Source: Colwellia sp. 39_35_sub15_T18 (lineage in GTDB: Bacteria > Pseudomonadota > Gammaproteobacteria > Enterobacterales > Alteromonadaceae). From it: 64,000 nt of DNA. Position 1 is the stretch's first letter. The number at the start of each line of letters is the position of its first letter. Under the pieces are notes generated by a model. The model searched no databases. It had not been told where the DNA came from and saw only the letters and a program-made list of their open reading frames with translations. Below, piece after piece: positions 55,351 to 63,312 of the stretch. Both the position numbers and the translations under genes were made by a program. The stretch covers positions 20,736-84,735 of the forward strand of contig MAAE01000016.1 in the NCBI GenBank assembly GCA_002162675.1. The letters are read 5' to 3'.

Positions 55351-55447
55351 AATATTTCATCTCAAAGCGAGTTATTTCAAATTCAAGGCAAAAGCACGGA
55401 GTTGACGTTAGTCAATGAGTACTTTTAACGCTGAAGTTGGATAATAC
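55351..55447 (-). repeat. Dispersed palindrome, family B copy 2
   Basis: The 29-nt core at 55394-55422 is identical to copy 1 (21535-21563), including TTGAC-GTTA-GTCAA. The flanking stem is AAAA/TTTT instead of GGAT/ATCC. The outer arms TTATTTCAAATTCA and TGAAGTTGGATAA are still largely complementary. It is followed at once by the compact hairpin. Confidence 0.8.
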
Positions 55448-55494
55448 CCAAGCCACCTCAAGATACGAATTTGCATCTTGAGGTGGTTTGGGTA
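55446..55494 (-). repeat. Compact extragenic hairpin (family C, short form)
   Basis: TACCCAAGCCACCTCAAGAT pairs with ATCTTGAGGTGGTTTGGGTA over 20 bp with one G-T mismatch, around a 9-nt loop. It lies 23 bp after the pilU stop. Without a T-run it is not a standard terminator but may protect or end the pilU mRNA. Confidence 0.75.
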
Positions 55495-55516
55495 TCAATA
55501 GCAACGAGATGTTGCA

Positions 55517-56644
55517 TTAATCTTCTTTGGGTTCAAAGCCATCAATAGTAACGCCTGCTAAACCACCCGTGCCACCCTGTTCATTACTGCGTAATTTAAT
55601 CATTAAGCGTAAATCATTCGGTGAATCGGCGTGATGTAAAGCATCGGCATAGGTGATTAAACCTTGTTGATATAAGTTGAACAAAGCCTGATCAAAGGTT
55701 TGCATTCCCTGCTCATTAGACTTCTCCATCACTTCTTTAATGCTGCCAACTTCACCTTTTTTGATCAATTCAGCAATATAAGGAGAATTCAGGAGAATCT
55801 CAATGGCAGCAACTCGGCTATTGCCATCTTTAGTGGGTACTAATTGTTGTGCTATAATGCCACGCAAGTTTAATGCTAGATCAAACAATAACTTACCATG
55901 CTGATCAGCAGGTACTAAATGCATTATACGGTCAATGGCTTGGTTAGCATTATTAGCATGTAGGGTCGCAATACATAAATGCCCTGTTTCGGCAAAGCTT
56001 AACGCATGCTCCATGGTCTCTTGGCTACGAATTTCACCAATTAAAATTACATCAGGCGCTTGGCGTAAAGAACTTTTCAAAGCGGCATCGAATGATTCAG
56101 TGTCTAAACCAACCTCACGTTGCGTGATCATACTCTTAGCATGCTCATGAACAAATTCCACCGGATCTTCAATGGTCAAAATATGGCCGCGAGAGTTGCG
56201 ATTACGATAGCCAATGAGCGACGCCATCGACGTTGATTTACCGGTACCCGTACCACCAACAAACAGCACTAAACCACGCTTTGACATCACCACATCTTTT
56301 AACACCGACGGTAGACCTAATTCATCAACATCAGGAATGTCAGTGACGATACGACGAATAACCATGCCGGCCATATCTCGTTGCCAAAAAGCAGAGATAC
56401 GAAATCGGCCTATATTTTCGATTGAAATAGCAAAATTACATTCTTTTTCTTCATCAAATTGACGCACTTGTTTTTCGTTCATGGCGTTGTGTACTAACCC
56501 TAACGACTCCTCTGGAGAGAGAAAGTGCTCAGTAAGCGGTAGCAACTCACCATTAATTTTTGCGCTCACTGGTAACTTGGCCGTCACAAACATATCTGAG
56601 GCATCGGCTTTAACCATTTTTTCTAATAACTGATGAAAATTCAT
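55517..56644 (-). CDS. pilU: Type IV pilus retraction ATPase PilU
   Basis: Cytoplasmic hexameric ATPase of 375 residues that assists PilT in pilus retraction. Walker A GGTGTGKST, the Asp box with TIEDPVEFVHE, Walker B-like ILIGEIRSQETM and the His box HLCIATLHANNA are present. The C-terminal extension (LAGVTIDGFEPKED) is the PilU type. It follows pilT by 30 bp. Confidence 0.95.
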   Translation of the reverse strand: MNFHQLLEKMVKADASDMFVTAKLPVSAKINGELLPLTEHFLSPEESLGLVHNAMNEKQVRQFDEEKECNFAISIENIGRFRISAFWQRDMAGMVIRRIVTDIPDVDELGLPSVLKDVVMSKRGLVLFVGGTGTGKSTSMASLIGYRNRNSRGHILTIEDPVEFVHEHAKSMITQREVGLDTESFDAALKSSLRQAPDVILIGEIRSQETMEHALSFAETGHLCIATLHANNANQAIDRIMHLVPADQHGKLLFDLALNLRGIIAQQLVPTKDGNSRVAAIEILLNSPYIAELIKKGEVGSIKEVMEKSNEQGMQTFDQALFNLYQQGLITYADALHHADSPNDLRLMIKLRSNEQGGTGGLAGVTIDGFEPKED

Positions 56645-56674
56645 TGGCTTTCCTATTTCTTATCTATAAATCAA

Positions 56675-57718
56675 TTAATAACTGCTAAATTGGTTTTTAT
56701 CTACCGCTTTTTCCATCGCCGCTTGCTTAGTGATCATGCCTCTATTGACCAAGTTTTGTAAACATTGATCCATGGTTTGCATACCGTGAGACATACCCGT
56801 TTGAATAGCACTGTACATCTGGGCAATTTTATCTTCACGGATCAGGTTACGAATAGCCGGTGTACCAATCATAATTTCATGACAGGCCACTCGACCACCG
56901 CCAACTTTTTTAATCAATGTTTGTGAAATAACCGCACGTAAAGACTCTGACAACATAGAACGCACCATAGACTTTTCTTCACCGGGAAAGACATCAATAA
57001 TACGGTCAATGGTTTTAGGTGCTGACGTGGTATGCAAAGTACCAAAGACTAAATGACCCGTTTCTGCGGCTGTCATCGCCAGGCGAATAGTTTCTAAATC
57101 ACGCATCTCACCGACCAGAATAACATCGGGATCTTCACGAAGTGCTGAGCGTAATGCGGCTTCAAAACTTAAGGTATCGCGGTGCACTTCCCGTTGATTA
57201 ATCAAGCACTGTTTATTTTCGTGCACAAATTCAATCGGATCTTCTATGGTTAAAATATGATCATGTTTTGAATTGTTAATATAATCAACCATAGCCGCCA
57301 AAGTGGTCGACTTACCCGAACCGGTCGGCCCAGTAACTAACACCAAACCACGTGGTGTATCCGATATATCTCTAAAAATATCAGGACAGCCTAAATCATC
57401 AAGCGATAGAATTTTACTTGGAATGGTACGAAATACGGCCGCAGGGCCTCTGTTTTGATTAAAAGCATTAACCCTGAAACGAGCTAAATTTGGCACTTCA
57501 AAAGAAAAATCCACTTCCAAGTTTTCTTCATACTCTTTACGTTGACGATCATTCATAATGTCGTAAACTAAAGCGTTAACATCTTTGGCATCAAAGGCTG
57601 GAATATTCAGTTTGCGCACATCACCATCAACACGAATTGACGGCGGTGTACCTGTTGATAAATGTAAATCTGATGCATCATGCTGCACACTAAATGCAAG
57701 TAATTCGGTAATATCCAT
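56675..57718 (-). CDS. pilT: Type IV pilus twitching ATPase PilT
   Basis: Retraction motor of 347 residues. Walker A GPTGSGKST, TIEDPIEFVHE, VGEMRDLETI and HLVFGTLHTTSA are intact, and the conserved AIRNLIRE near the C-terminus is present. With pilU it powers twitching and DNA uptake. Divergent from yggS with a tandem 15-bp repeat between them. Confidence 0.97.
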   Translation of the reverse strand: MDITELLAFSVQHDASDLHLSTGTPPSIRVDGDVRKLNIPAFDAKDVNALVYDIMNDRQRKEYEENLEVDFSFEVPNLARFRVNAFNQNRGPAAVFRTIPSKILSLDDLGCPDIFRDISDTPRGLVLVTGPTGSGKSTTLAAMVDYINNSKHDHILTIEDPIEFVHENKQCLINQREVHRDTLSFEAALRSALREDPDVILVGEMRDLETIRLAMTAAETGHLVFGTLHTTSAPKTIDRIIDVFPGEEKSMVRSMLSESLRAVISQTLIKKVGGGRVACHEIMIGTPAIRNLIREDKIAQMYSAIQTGMSHGMQTMDQCLQNLVNRGMITKQAAMEKAVDKNQFSSY

Positions 57719-57736
57719 AGAAAACCTCGGTGGTGT

Positions 57737-57809
57737 TATCTGTTAAAGTATCAGTTGTTAAAGTATCAGTTGCTAAAGTATTATCTGTTAAAGTATCAGT
57801 TGTTCAAAA
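57737..57809 (+). repeat. 15-bp tandem repeat between pilT and yggS
   Basis: About five units of TATCAGTTGTTAAAG (starts 57737 partial, 57749, 57764, 57779, 57794) with small variations. It lies 19 bp from the pilT start, so it is in the pilT leader and the yggS upstream region. The copy number could vary between strains. Confidence 0.85.
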
Positions 57810-57852
57810 TATTGATCAAAGCCTTAAATTCAACGTTATCCAGCTAAAAACT

Positions 57853-58539
57853 ATGAACAAAATTAAAGAAAATATCCAAAAAGTTAAAACGCAAATTGAG
57901 CACTCCTCAAATAATAGACAAAATTCAGTCTCTTTGCTCGCGGTTAGTAAAACCAAACCGGCATCAACCGTAGAGCAAGCCTACCTTGCTGGGCAATGTG
58001 ACTTTGGTGAAAACTATTTGCAAGAAGCCATAGAAAAAATCACCACACTGTCGCATTTACCGGCTATTTGTTGGCACTTTATTGGGCCTATTCAATCAAA
58101 TAAAACCAAACAAATCGCTCAACATTTCAGTTGGGTTCACAGTGTTGACAGAGCCAAAATAGCGCTGCGTCTTAATGAGCACTTAAGTGAACAAAATCAG
58201 CAAAATAATTGTCAAGATACTCCGCTAAACATTTGTTTACAAGTGAATATTAGTGAAGAAGCATCAAAAGCTGGCATTATGGCTGACGAAGTATTTTCTC
58301 TCGCTAAAGTGGTTGATAATTGTGATAATATTACCTTACGAGGCTTAATGGCTATTCCGGCTAAGAATGCCGCGGTTGATAGCTATGAAAAAATGCAGCA
58401 CTTGTTTAAAAAATTACAAGCCCAATATCCAACGGTAGATACACTATCAATGGGTATGTCGAACGATTTAGACATTGCCATTGCCAATGGCGCTACCATG
58501 GTCAGAATTGGTACCGCCATTTTTGGCGAGAGAGCATAA
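57853..58539 (+). CDS. yggS: YggS family PLP homeostasis protein
   Basis: PLP-binding protein of 228 residues (single TIM barrel, alanine-racemase fold). The PLP lysine is in LLAVSKTKPAS, and the conserved HFIGPIQSNKTKQI and GLMAIP stretches are present. It buffers PLP and affects amino-acid balance. ATG 57853 is chosen; the open frame continues upstream through the tandem repeats, but no family member has such an extension. First of a yggS-proC-yggT run. Confidence 0.94.
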   Translation: MNKIKENIQKVKTQIEHSSNNRQNSVSLLAVSKTKPASTVEQAYLAGQCDFGENYLQEAIEKITTLSHLPAICWHFIGPIQSNKTKQIAQHFSWVHSVDRAKIALRLNEHLSEQNQQNNCQDTPLNICLQVNISEEASKAGIMADEVFSLAKVVDNCDNITLRGLMAIPAKNAAVDSYEKMQHLFKKLQAQYPTVDTLSMGMSNDLDIAIANGATMVRIGTAIFGERA

Positions 58540-58546
58540 AGCTAAC

Positions 58547-58656
58547 AGTAGGCGGGAATTTATTCTCGCTAACGCCTTATTAGTCAGCATTGAGTCAGCT
58601 ATTTTAGCTAGATAATAAAACATAACACTAGGAGTAGGCGGGAATTTATTCGCGCT
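58547..58656 (+). repeat. Pair of 24-bp direct repeats between yggS and proC
   Basis: AGTAGGCGGGAATTTATTC occurs at 58547-58565 and 58633-58651, each followed by a similar CGCT, 86 bp apart. Each unit is itself a small palindrome (GCGGGAAT-TT-ATTCGCGC in the second), in the style of REP sequences. The second unit lies 11 bp before the proC ATG. Confidence 0.75.
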
Positions 58657-58666
58657 TAAAAATTTC

Positions 58667-59479
58667 ATGAAAAAAATAGCATTTATCGGCGCTGGCAATA
58701 TGGCACGTGCCATTATTATTGGTTTAGTTAATTCAGGTGTCGCAGCCAGTGACATTATCGTTGCCAATCCTTCCCCAGAAAAAAGAATACAACTTGCCAA
58801 TGAATTTGGTGTGCAACAAACCGATGACAATATCAAAGCAAGCGAGTTTGCTGATATTATCGTATTAAGCGTTAAGCCGCATTTTATCTGCGATGTATGT
58901 CTGCAGTTAGGCAATGCTATTGATCTTACTGCTAAGCTTTTCGTTTCTGTTGCGGCTGGCACCACAGTGGCTCAAATTCAACAAGCCCTTAAGACAAAAT
59001 CCCCCGTGGTCAGAGTGATGCCCAATACACCATCTCAACTTGGTTTAGGCATGAGCGGCATGTACGCCTCACGTGAAGTTAACGAGGCACAAAAAGCTGC
59101 CAGTGATAAATTAATGTCTGCCGTCGGCAAAGTTATCTGGCTCGCCACTGAAGATAAAATTAACGATATTATTGCCGTTGCTGGCTCAGCACCAGCCTAC
59201 TTTTTCTTATTTATGGAGGCGATGGAAAAACAGGCTAAAACCCTTGGTTTTACTCCAGAAGAAAGTAGAATGCTGGTGCAACAAACAGCCCTTGGCGCCG
59301 CACAAATGGTTGAACATAATAGCGTCGCCATTAGTACACTACGCGAAAACGTCACTTCAAAAGGCGGAACGACCTTTGCAGCCCTCGAACAGTTTAGAAA
59401 AGATGGCATTGAACAAATGGTTAGCAATGCCATGAATGCCGCCGTTAGCCGCGCCGAAGAAATGGCCAAAAACGGCTAA
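58667..59479 (+). CDS. proC: Pyrroline-5-carboxylate reductase
   Basis: NADPH-dependent enzyme of 270 residues, last step of proline synthesis. The N-terminal FIGAGNMARAIIIGL dinucleotide fold and the C-terminal signature (QTALGAAQMVEHNSVAISTL, then TSKGGTTFAALEQF) are complete. It lies between yggS and yggT, the usual order. Confidence 0.97.
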   Translation: MKKIAFIGAGNMARAIIIGLVNSGVAASDIIVANPSPEKRIQLANEFGVQQTDDNIKASEFADIIVLSVKPHFICDVCLQLGNAIDLTAKLFVSVAAGTTVAQIQQALKTKSPVVRVMPNTPSQLGLGMSGMYASREVNEAQKAASDKLMSAVGKVIWLATEDKINDIIAVAGSAPAYFFLFMEAMEKQAKTLGFTPEESRMLVQQTALGAAQMVEHNSVAISTLRENVTSKGGTTFAALEQFRKDGIEQMVSNAMNAAVSRAEEMAKNG

Positions 59480-59556
59480 AGTTTCAAATACAGGTTTAAT
59501 AAAAATTATAATAGTAGCAATTTAATCGCAAATAAAATTGTTACTCAGGAGAAATA

Positions 59557-60102
59557 ATGGAAGCAGTAATATACTTATTAAGATTCGCCTTTGATGCTTT
59601 ATTGATGATTTTGATCATGCGAGTATGGCTGCAATGGGTCAAAGCCGATTTTTATAACCCCTTAAGCCAATTTATCGTCAAGGTTAGTAACCCTTTAGTG
59701 GTGCCACTTCGCCGTATTATCCCTGGTCTAGGCGGTTTTGACTTAGCAACAATAGTCGTTGCTTATGCTATAGCAGCACTAAAATTTGTCGCTTTAGCTG
59801 CGCTCGCGGGTGAAAGCTTAGGCCCGCTTGCTTTTTATATCGGCTTACTGGTGCTAGTGAAACAAGCAGGGTTCATGTTATTTATTATCATGATCATCAT
59901 GGCAATTATGAGCTGGGTGGTACAAGGCTACAATCCAACGCTAATGGTATTTCACCAATTAACTGAGCCGTTTTTAAACCCTATTAGACGTATTATTCCT
60001 AATATGGGCGGGTTAGATTTATCCATGATTGTTGCTTTTTTAGCCATGAATGTCATTAATATCATGCTCTCTAGCTCATTACCGTACTGGGGCGCTTTAT
60101 AA
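59557..60102 (+). CDS. yggT: YggT family membrane protein
   Basis: Integral membrane protein of 181 residues with a duplicated YggT unit: two copies of a hydrophobic helix pair each followed by PLRRIIPGLGGFDLATIV or PIRRIIPNMGGLDLSMIV. YggT proteins have been linked to osmotic tolerance and to cell shape; the mechanism is not known. A terminator follows 13 bp after the stop. Confidence 0.93.
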   Translation: MEAVIYLLRFAFDALLMILIMRVWLQWVKADFYNPLSQFIVKVSNPLVVPLRRIIPGLGGFDLATIVVAYAIAALKFVALAALAGESLGPLAFYIGLLVLVKQAGFMLFIIMIIMAIMSWVVQGYNPTLMVFHQLTEPFLNPIRRIIPNMGGLDLSMIVAFLAMNVINIMLSSSLPYWGAL

Positions 60103-60115
60103 TAATTTATTACTT

Positions 60116-60148
60116 GGCTATGAGAACTAAGCTTTTATAGCCTTTTTT
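60116..60148 (+). terminator. Rho-independent terminator of the yggS-proC-yggT unit
   Basis: GGCTAT (60116-60121) pairs with ATAGCC (60137-60142); inner AGAA/TTTT bases extend the stem past a bulged G. Six Ts follow (60143-60148). Confidence 0.82.
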
Positions 60149-60212
60149 CAGGTCTACTCTATACTTATATTTATCGAACAAACTAATTAGGCTAATTTAT
60201 TAGGAGAGCAAA

Positions 60213-60653
60213 ATGAAAACACTGCTGCTAAAAGTGTTAATCGTACTCAGTTTAAGTTTTTCTTTTGTTAGCGGTGCTAGCGCTGAAAACATGAAAAAGC
60301 TTGGCTCAATGAATGTTCATTACATGGCTATTGGCTCAACTTTTTTCACCCCTGAAATAGCCAAAGTATATGGTATAACCCGTAGCCGCTATAATGGCTT
60401 GGTTAATATTTCTGTGCTTGATAATACCAAAACAGGCAATCCAGCGAAAACGGTGACCATTAACGGGCAGGCAAAAAATAATCTTGGCCAATTTAAAAGC
60501 TTAGAGTTTAAAGAAGTTAAAGAAGGTAATGCTATTTATTACCTAGCGCAAATCAGCTATAACCACGAAGAAACCATACACTTTAACTTAACCATCAACG
60601 ATGGCAAAGAACAGCAAACATTGAAGTTTTCACAGAAGTTTTATGTTGACTAA
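60213..60653 (+). CDS. DUF4426 periplasmic protein
   Basis: Secreted protein of 146 residues with a signal peptide ending GASAEN. The mature part looks all-beta (YMAIGSTFFTPEIAKVYGI, RSRYNGLVNISVLDN). The DUF4426 family is regularly found between yggT and rdgB in Alteromonadales and Vibrionales; its function is unknown. Here it has its own upstream space after the yggT terminator. Confidence 0.88.
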   Translation: MKTLLLKVLIVLSLSFSFVSGASAENMKKLGSMNVHYMAIGSTFFTPEIAKVYGITRSRYNGLVNISVLDNTKTGNPAKTVTINGQAKNNLGQFKSLEFKEVKEGNAIYYLAQISYNHEETIHFNLTINDGKEQQTLKFSQKFYVD

Positions 60654-60656
60654 ATC

Positions 60657-60740
60657 ATATTTATTCAACTTAACAATCTATGACCACAGAGAATAATAAA
60701 TCCTCTGTGAAGCATCGCGATTCGGTGATGAACAGTTAGA
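60657..60740 (+). repeat. Dispersed palindrome, family A copy 10 (internal deletion)
   Basis: TATTTATTCAACTT, ATGACCACAGAG, CCTCTGTGAAGCATCGCG, right end TTCGGTGATGAACAG. It lacks the whole GGCTC-GAA-GAGCC hairpin: one of the two CTCTGTG boxes and the hairpin between them are gone, as if by recombination or slippage between the boxes. It starts 4 bp after the DUF4426 stop. Confidence 0.82.
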
Positions 60741-60869
60741 TTAAATCAGGTGAATGAGCGACCTTAACATGTTGGTCGTCCTTTAACATCAACAAAGCCC
60801 CCCTAGCACCCATGCCATTTTTCCCGTATTATTAGCGGCAATTATTTCTCGCTATAGTTTCCCCATTTC

Positions 60870-61472
60870 ATGTCCAAAATAGTTTTAGCCACAGGCAACC
60901 AAGGTAAGGTTAAAGAATTAGCTAGCTTACTCGCTGAGCAGCATATAGAAGTTGTGCCACAAAGTAATTTTAACGTGCCTGAAGTAGCAGAAACAGGCAC
61001 TACTTTTATCGAAAATGCCATTATCAAGGCTCGTCATGCCGCTAAAATAACAGCTCTTCCCGCCATTGCCGATGACTCAGGCCTAGAAGTTGATGCTTTA
61101 AACGGTGCTCCCGGTGTTTATTCTGCCCGCTATGCCAGTGATCTCAATGAAAACCCAAGCGACGATGATAATACCAATAAACTGCTTAGCGCATTAGAAA
61201 ACACCCCAGATGATAAGCGCAGTGCGCGTTTTCATTGCGTATTAGTTTATATGAAACATGAACATGACCCTACTCCCATTGTTTGTCATGGTGTTTGGCA
61301 AGGCAGCATTAGCCGAACAAAACAAGGCGAGCAAGGGTTTGGCTATGATCCTATTTTTTGGCAAGAGGCATTACAAATGTCCTCAGCACAATTGCCGCGA
61401 GATGTTAAAAACAAACTCAGTCATCGTGGTCAAGCATTAGCTCAACTCGTTAATAAATTAGCCGCAAAGTAG
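60870..61472 (+). CDS. rdgB: XTP/dITP diphosphatase RdgB (HAM1)
   Basis: House-cleaning pyrophosphatase of 200 residues that removes dITP, XTP and related bases from the nucleotide pool. The start MSKIVLATGNQGKVKEL, PAIADDSGLEVDALNGAPGV and GFGYDPIF are family hallmarks, with the SHRGQAL motif near the C-terminus. It precedes hemW by 14 bp. Confidence 0.96.
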   Translation: MSKIVLATGNQGKVKELASLLAEQHIEVVPQSNFNVPEVAETGTTFIENAIIKARHAAKITALPAIADDSGLEVDALNGAPGVYSARYASDLNENPSDDDNTNKLLSALENTPDDKRSARFHCVLVYMKHEHDPTPIVCHGVWQGSISRTKQGEQGFGYDPIFWQEALQMSSAQLPRDVKNKLSHRGQALAQLVNKLAAK

Positions 61473-61486
61473 ATATAGAGAACATA

Positions 61487-62686
61487 GTGAGTACTAACTT
61501 TTTAATTGAACCGCCGCTGTCTTTATACATTCATATCCCTTGGTGTGTAGAAAAGTGTCCCTATTGCGACTTTAATTCCCATGCCTTGAAAGCTAAAATT
61601 CCTGAGCAAGATTATGTGCAAGCGTTAATTGCTGATTTAGACGCGGATATTGCTCGTTTCAACTTAACAAATAGACCTTTACACTCTATTTTCATTGGTG
61701 GTGGCACACCAAGCTTATTTTCAGCGCAAGCCATTGAAAGTTTGCTTAGCCAAGTGTTATCACGTTTTAACTGCGACGCCTCACAAGATAAGCTTTCTCA
61801 AAATAAAACGATTGAAATCACTTTAGAAGCTAATCCGGGTACCGTTGAAGCCGACAAATTTATCGGTTTTGTGCAAGCAGGTGTTACGCGCTTATCTATC
61901 GGTGTACAAAGCTTTGAGTCAGACAAATTAATAAAACTTGGCCGAATACATAATGTTGATCAAGCCAAACAAGCCGCAAAGCTTGCCAAAGAGTCTGGTA
62001 TTAACAGCTTCAACTTAGATTTAATGCATGGCTTACCTAATCAAACCGTAGATAATGCCCTTGATGATTTGAGAACGGCTATCAGCCTTAACCCAGATCA
62101 TCTTTCTTGGTATCAATTAACCATTGAACCTAATACCTCTTTTCACTCTAAACCGCCAAAACTGCCCCAAGATGAAACCTTATGGGACATTCAAGATCAG
62201 GGCTTTAAAATACTTAGCGATGCCGGTTACCAACAGTATGAAATATCGGCTTTTAGTCAATCAGGACAACAGTGCCAACACAATCTCAATTATTGGCAAT
62301 TTGGTGATTATCTTGGCATTGGTTGTGGCGCTCATGGCAAGATCACCAACCCGGCAACAGGAACAATTCAGCGTACGGTAAAAGTTAAACATCCTAAGGG
62401 TTATCTTGATACCAATCGCGAAGCGCTGGATCACCTAACCACAGTTGCACACAGTGAATTACCTTTTGAATATATGATGAACCAATTACGTTTGTTTACT
62501 AGCTTTACGTTAGCTGATTATCAACAACGCACAGGGTTAGCTGTAAACACTATTTTACCAACATTACAGCAAGCACAACATAAAAAACTGATGATATACA
62601 CTGATAACGCATCGACCGAAGGTAAGTGGCAACTAACACCACTGGGTCATCGCTATTTAAATGACTTATTAGAGCTATTTCTTTAA
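61487..62686 (+). CDS. hemW: Radical SAM protein HemW (haem chaperone, HemN-like)
   Basis: Protein of 399 residues starting at GTG 61487. The radical-SAM cluster motif is CVEKCPYCDFNSHA, with the CxxxCxxC of HemW, and GGGTPSLFS follows. HemW lacks coproporphyrinogen oxidase activity and delivers haem to respiratory proteins. It lies 14 bp after rdgB, and its stop overlaps the tadA start by one base. Confidence 0.95.
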   Translation: MSTNFLIEPPLSLYIHIPWCVEKCPYCDFNSHALKAKIPEQDYVQALIADLDADIARFNLTNRPLHSIFIGGGTPSLFSAQAIESLLSQVLSRFNCDASQDKLSQNKTIEITLEANPGTVEADKFIGFVQAGVTRLSIGVQSFESDKLIKLGRIHNVDQAKQAAKLAKESGINSFNLDLMHGLPNQTVDNALDDLRTAISLNPDHLSWYQLTIEPNTSFHSKPPKLPQDETLWDIQDQGFKILSDAGYQQYEISAFSQSGQQCQHNLNYWQFGDYLGIGCGAHGKITNPATGTIQRTVKVKHPKGYLDTNREALDHLTTVAHSELPFEYMMNQLRLFTSFTLADYQQRTGLAVNTILPTLQQAQHKKLMIYTDNASTEGKWQLTPLGHRYLNDLLELFL

Positions 62687-63195
62687 TGACTCTTGATAGT
62701 AAAAATATAGAGAGTGAAAAAAACGATCTCTATTTCATGCAGCGGGCATTTGAACTAGCTCAGCAAGCAGAGCAACTTGATGAAATTCCCGTCGGTGCCG
62801 TGGTGGTTTATCAAGGAAAAATTATTGGCGAAGGCTTTAATCAATCAATATTGCTCAATGATCCCTCTGCCCATGCAGAAATGATCGCTATTCGCCAAGC
62901 GGGAAAACATCGTAATAATTATCGACTACTCGATTGTACGCTATATGTAACGCTTGAGCCCTGCCCTATGTGTGCTGGTTTATTGGTACATAGCAGAATA
63001 AAAAGATTAGTTTTTGCTAGCCCTGATTTAAAAACAGGTGCCGCAGGTAGTGCCTTGAACTTAGTTGATAATGAACAATTCAATCATCAAATAGCGGTGG
63101 TTGAAGGGGTAATGCAAGAGCAATGTAGTCAGCTGTTGTCAGGCTTTTTCAAACGCCGTCGTAATGAAAAAAAGGCAGCGAAGAAAACACAATAA
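62686..63195 (+). CDS. tadA: tRNA-specific adenosine deaminase TadA
   Basis: Zinc enzyme of 169 residues that converts A34 to inosine in tRNA-Arg(ACG). The zinc and catalytic motifs HAEMIAIRQ and PCPMCAGLLVHSR are intact. ATG 62686 overlaps the hemW stop (TAATG), so the two are coupled. Essential in most bacteria. Confidence 0.96.
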   Translation: MTLDSKNIESEKNDLYFMQRAFELAQQAEQLDEIPVGAVVVYQGKIIGEGFNQSILLNDPSAHAEMIAIRQAGKHRNNYRLLDCTLYVTLEPCPMCAGLLVHSRIKRLVFASPDLKTGAAGSALNLVDNEQFNHQIAVVEGVMQEQCSQLLSGFFKRRRNEKKAAKKTQ

Positions 63196-63263
63196 TTTTC
63201 AGGGTACCTAAAACTATAATTTTTCAAATGCTGCTAAATCTATTGGTAATAATTCAGCCTTAA

Positions 63264-63295
63264 CATTCATGACCAAGTTTATCTGATCATGAATG
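63264..63295. repeat. Inverted repeat after tadA
   Basis: CATTCATGA (63264-63272) and TCATGAATG (63287-63295) are perfect 9-bp complements with a 14-nt loop. There is no T-run, so the role as a terminator is uncertain. Confidence 0.5.
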
Positions 63296-63312
63296 CGTTG
63301 CTATCGTGATTT

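Noticed and set aside
57730..57852. N-terminal extension of YggS through the 15-bp repeats
   Set aside because: The frame is open, but V-K-V-S-V repeats are an artefact of a 15-bp unit and no family member has such a leader; ATG 57853 gives the normal length.
58468..58965. 165-residue minus-strand frame over yggS/proC
   Set aside because: Antisense to two recognised enzymes and spanning their gap; composition is that of reversed coding DNA.
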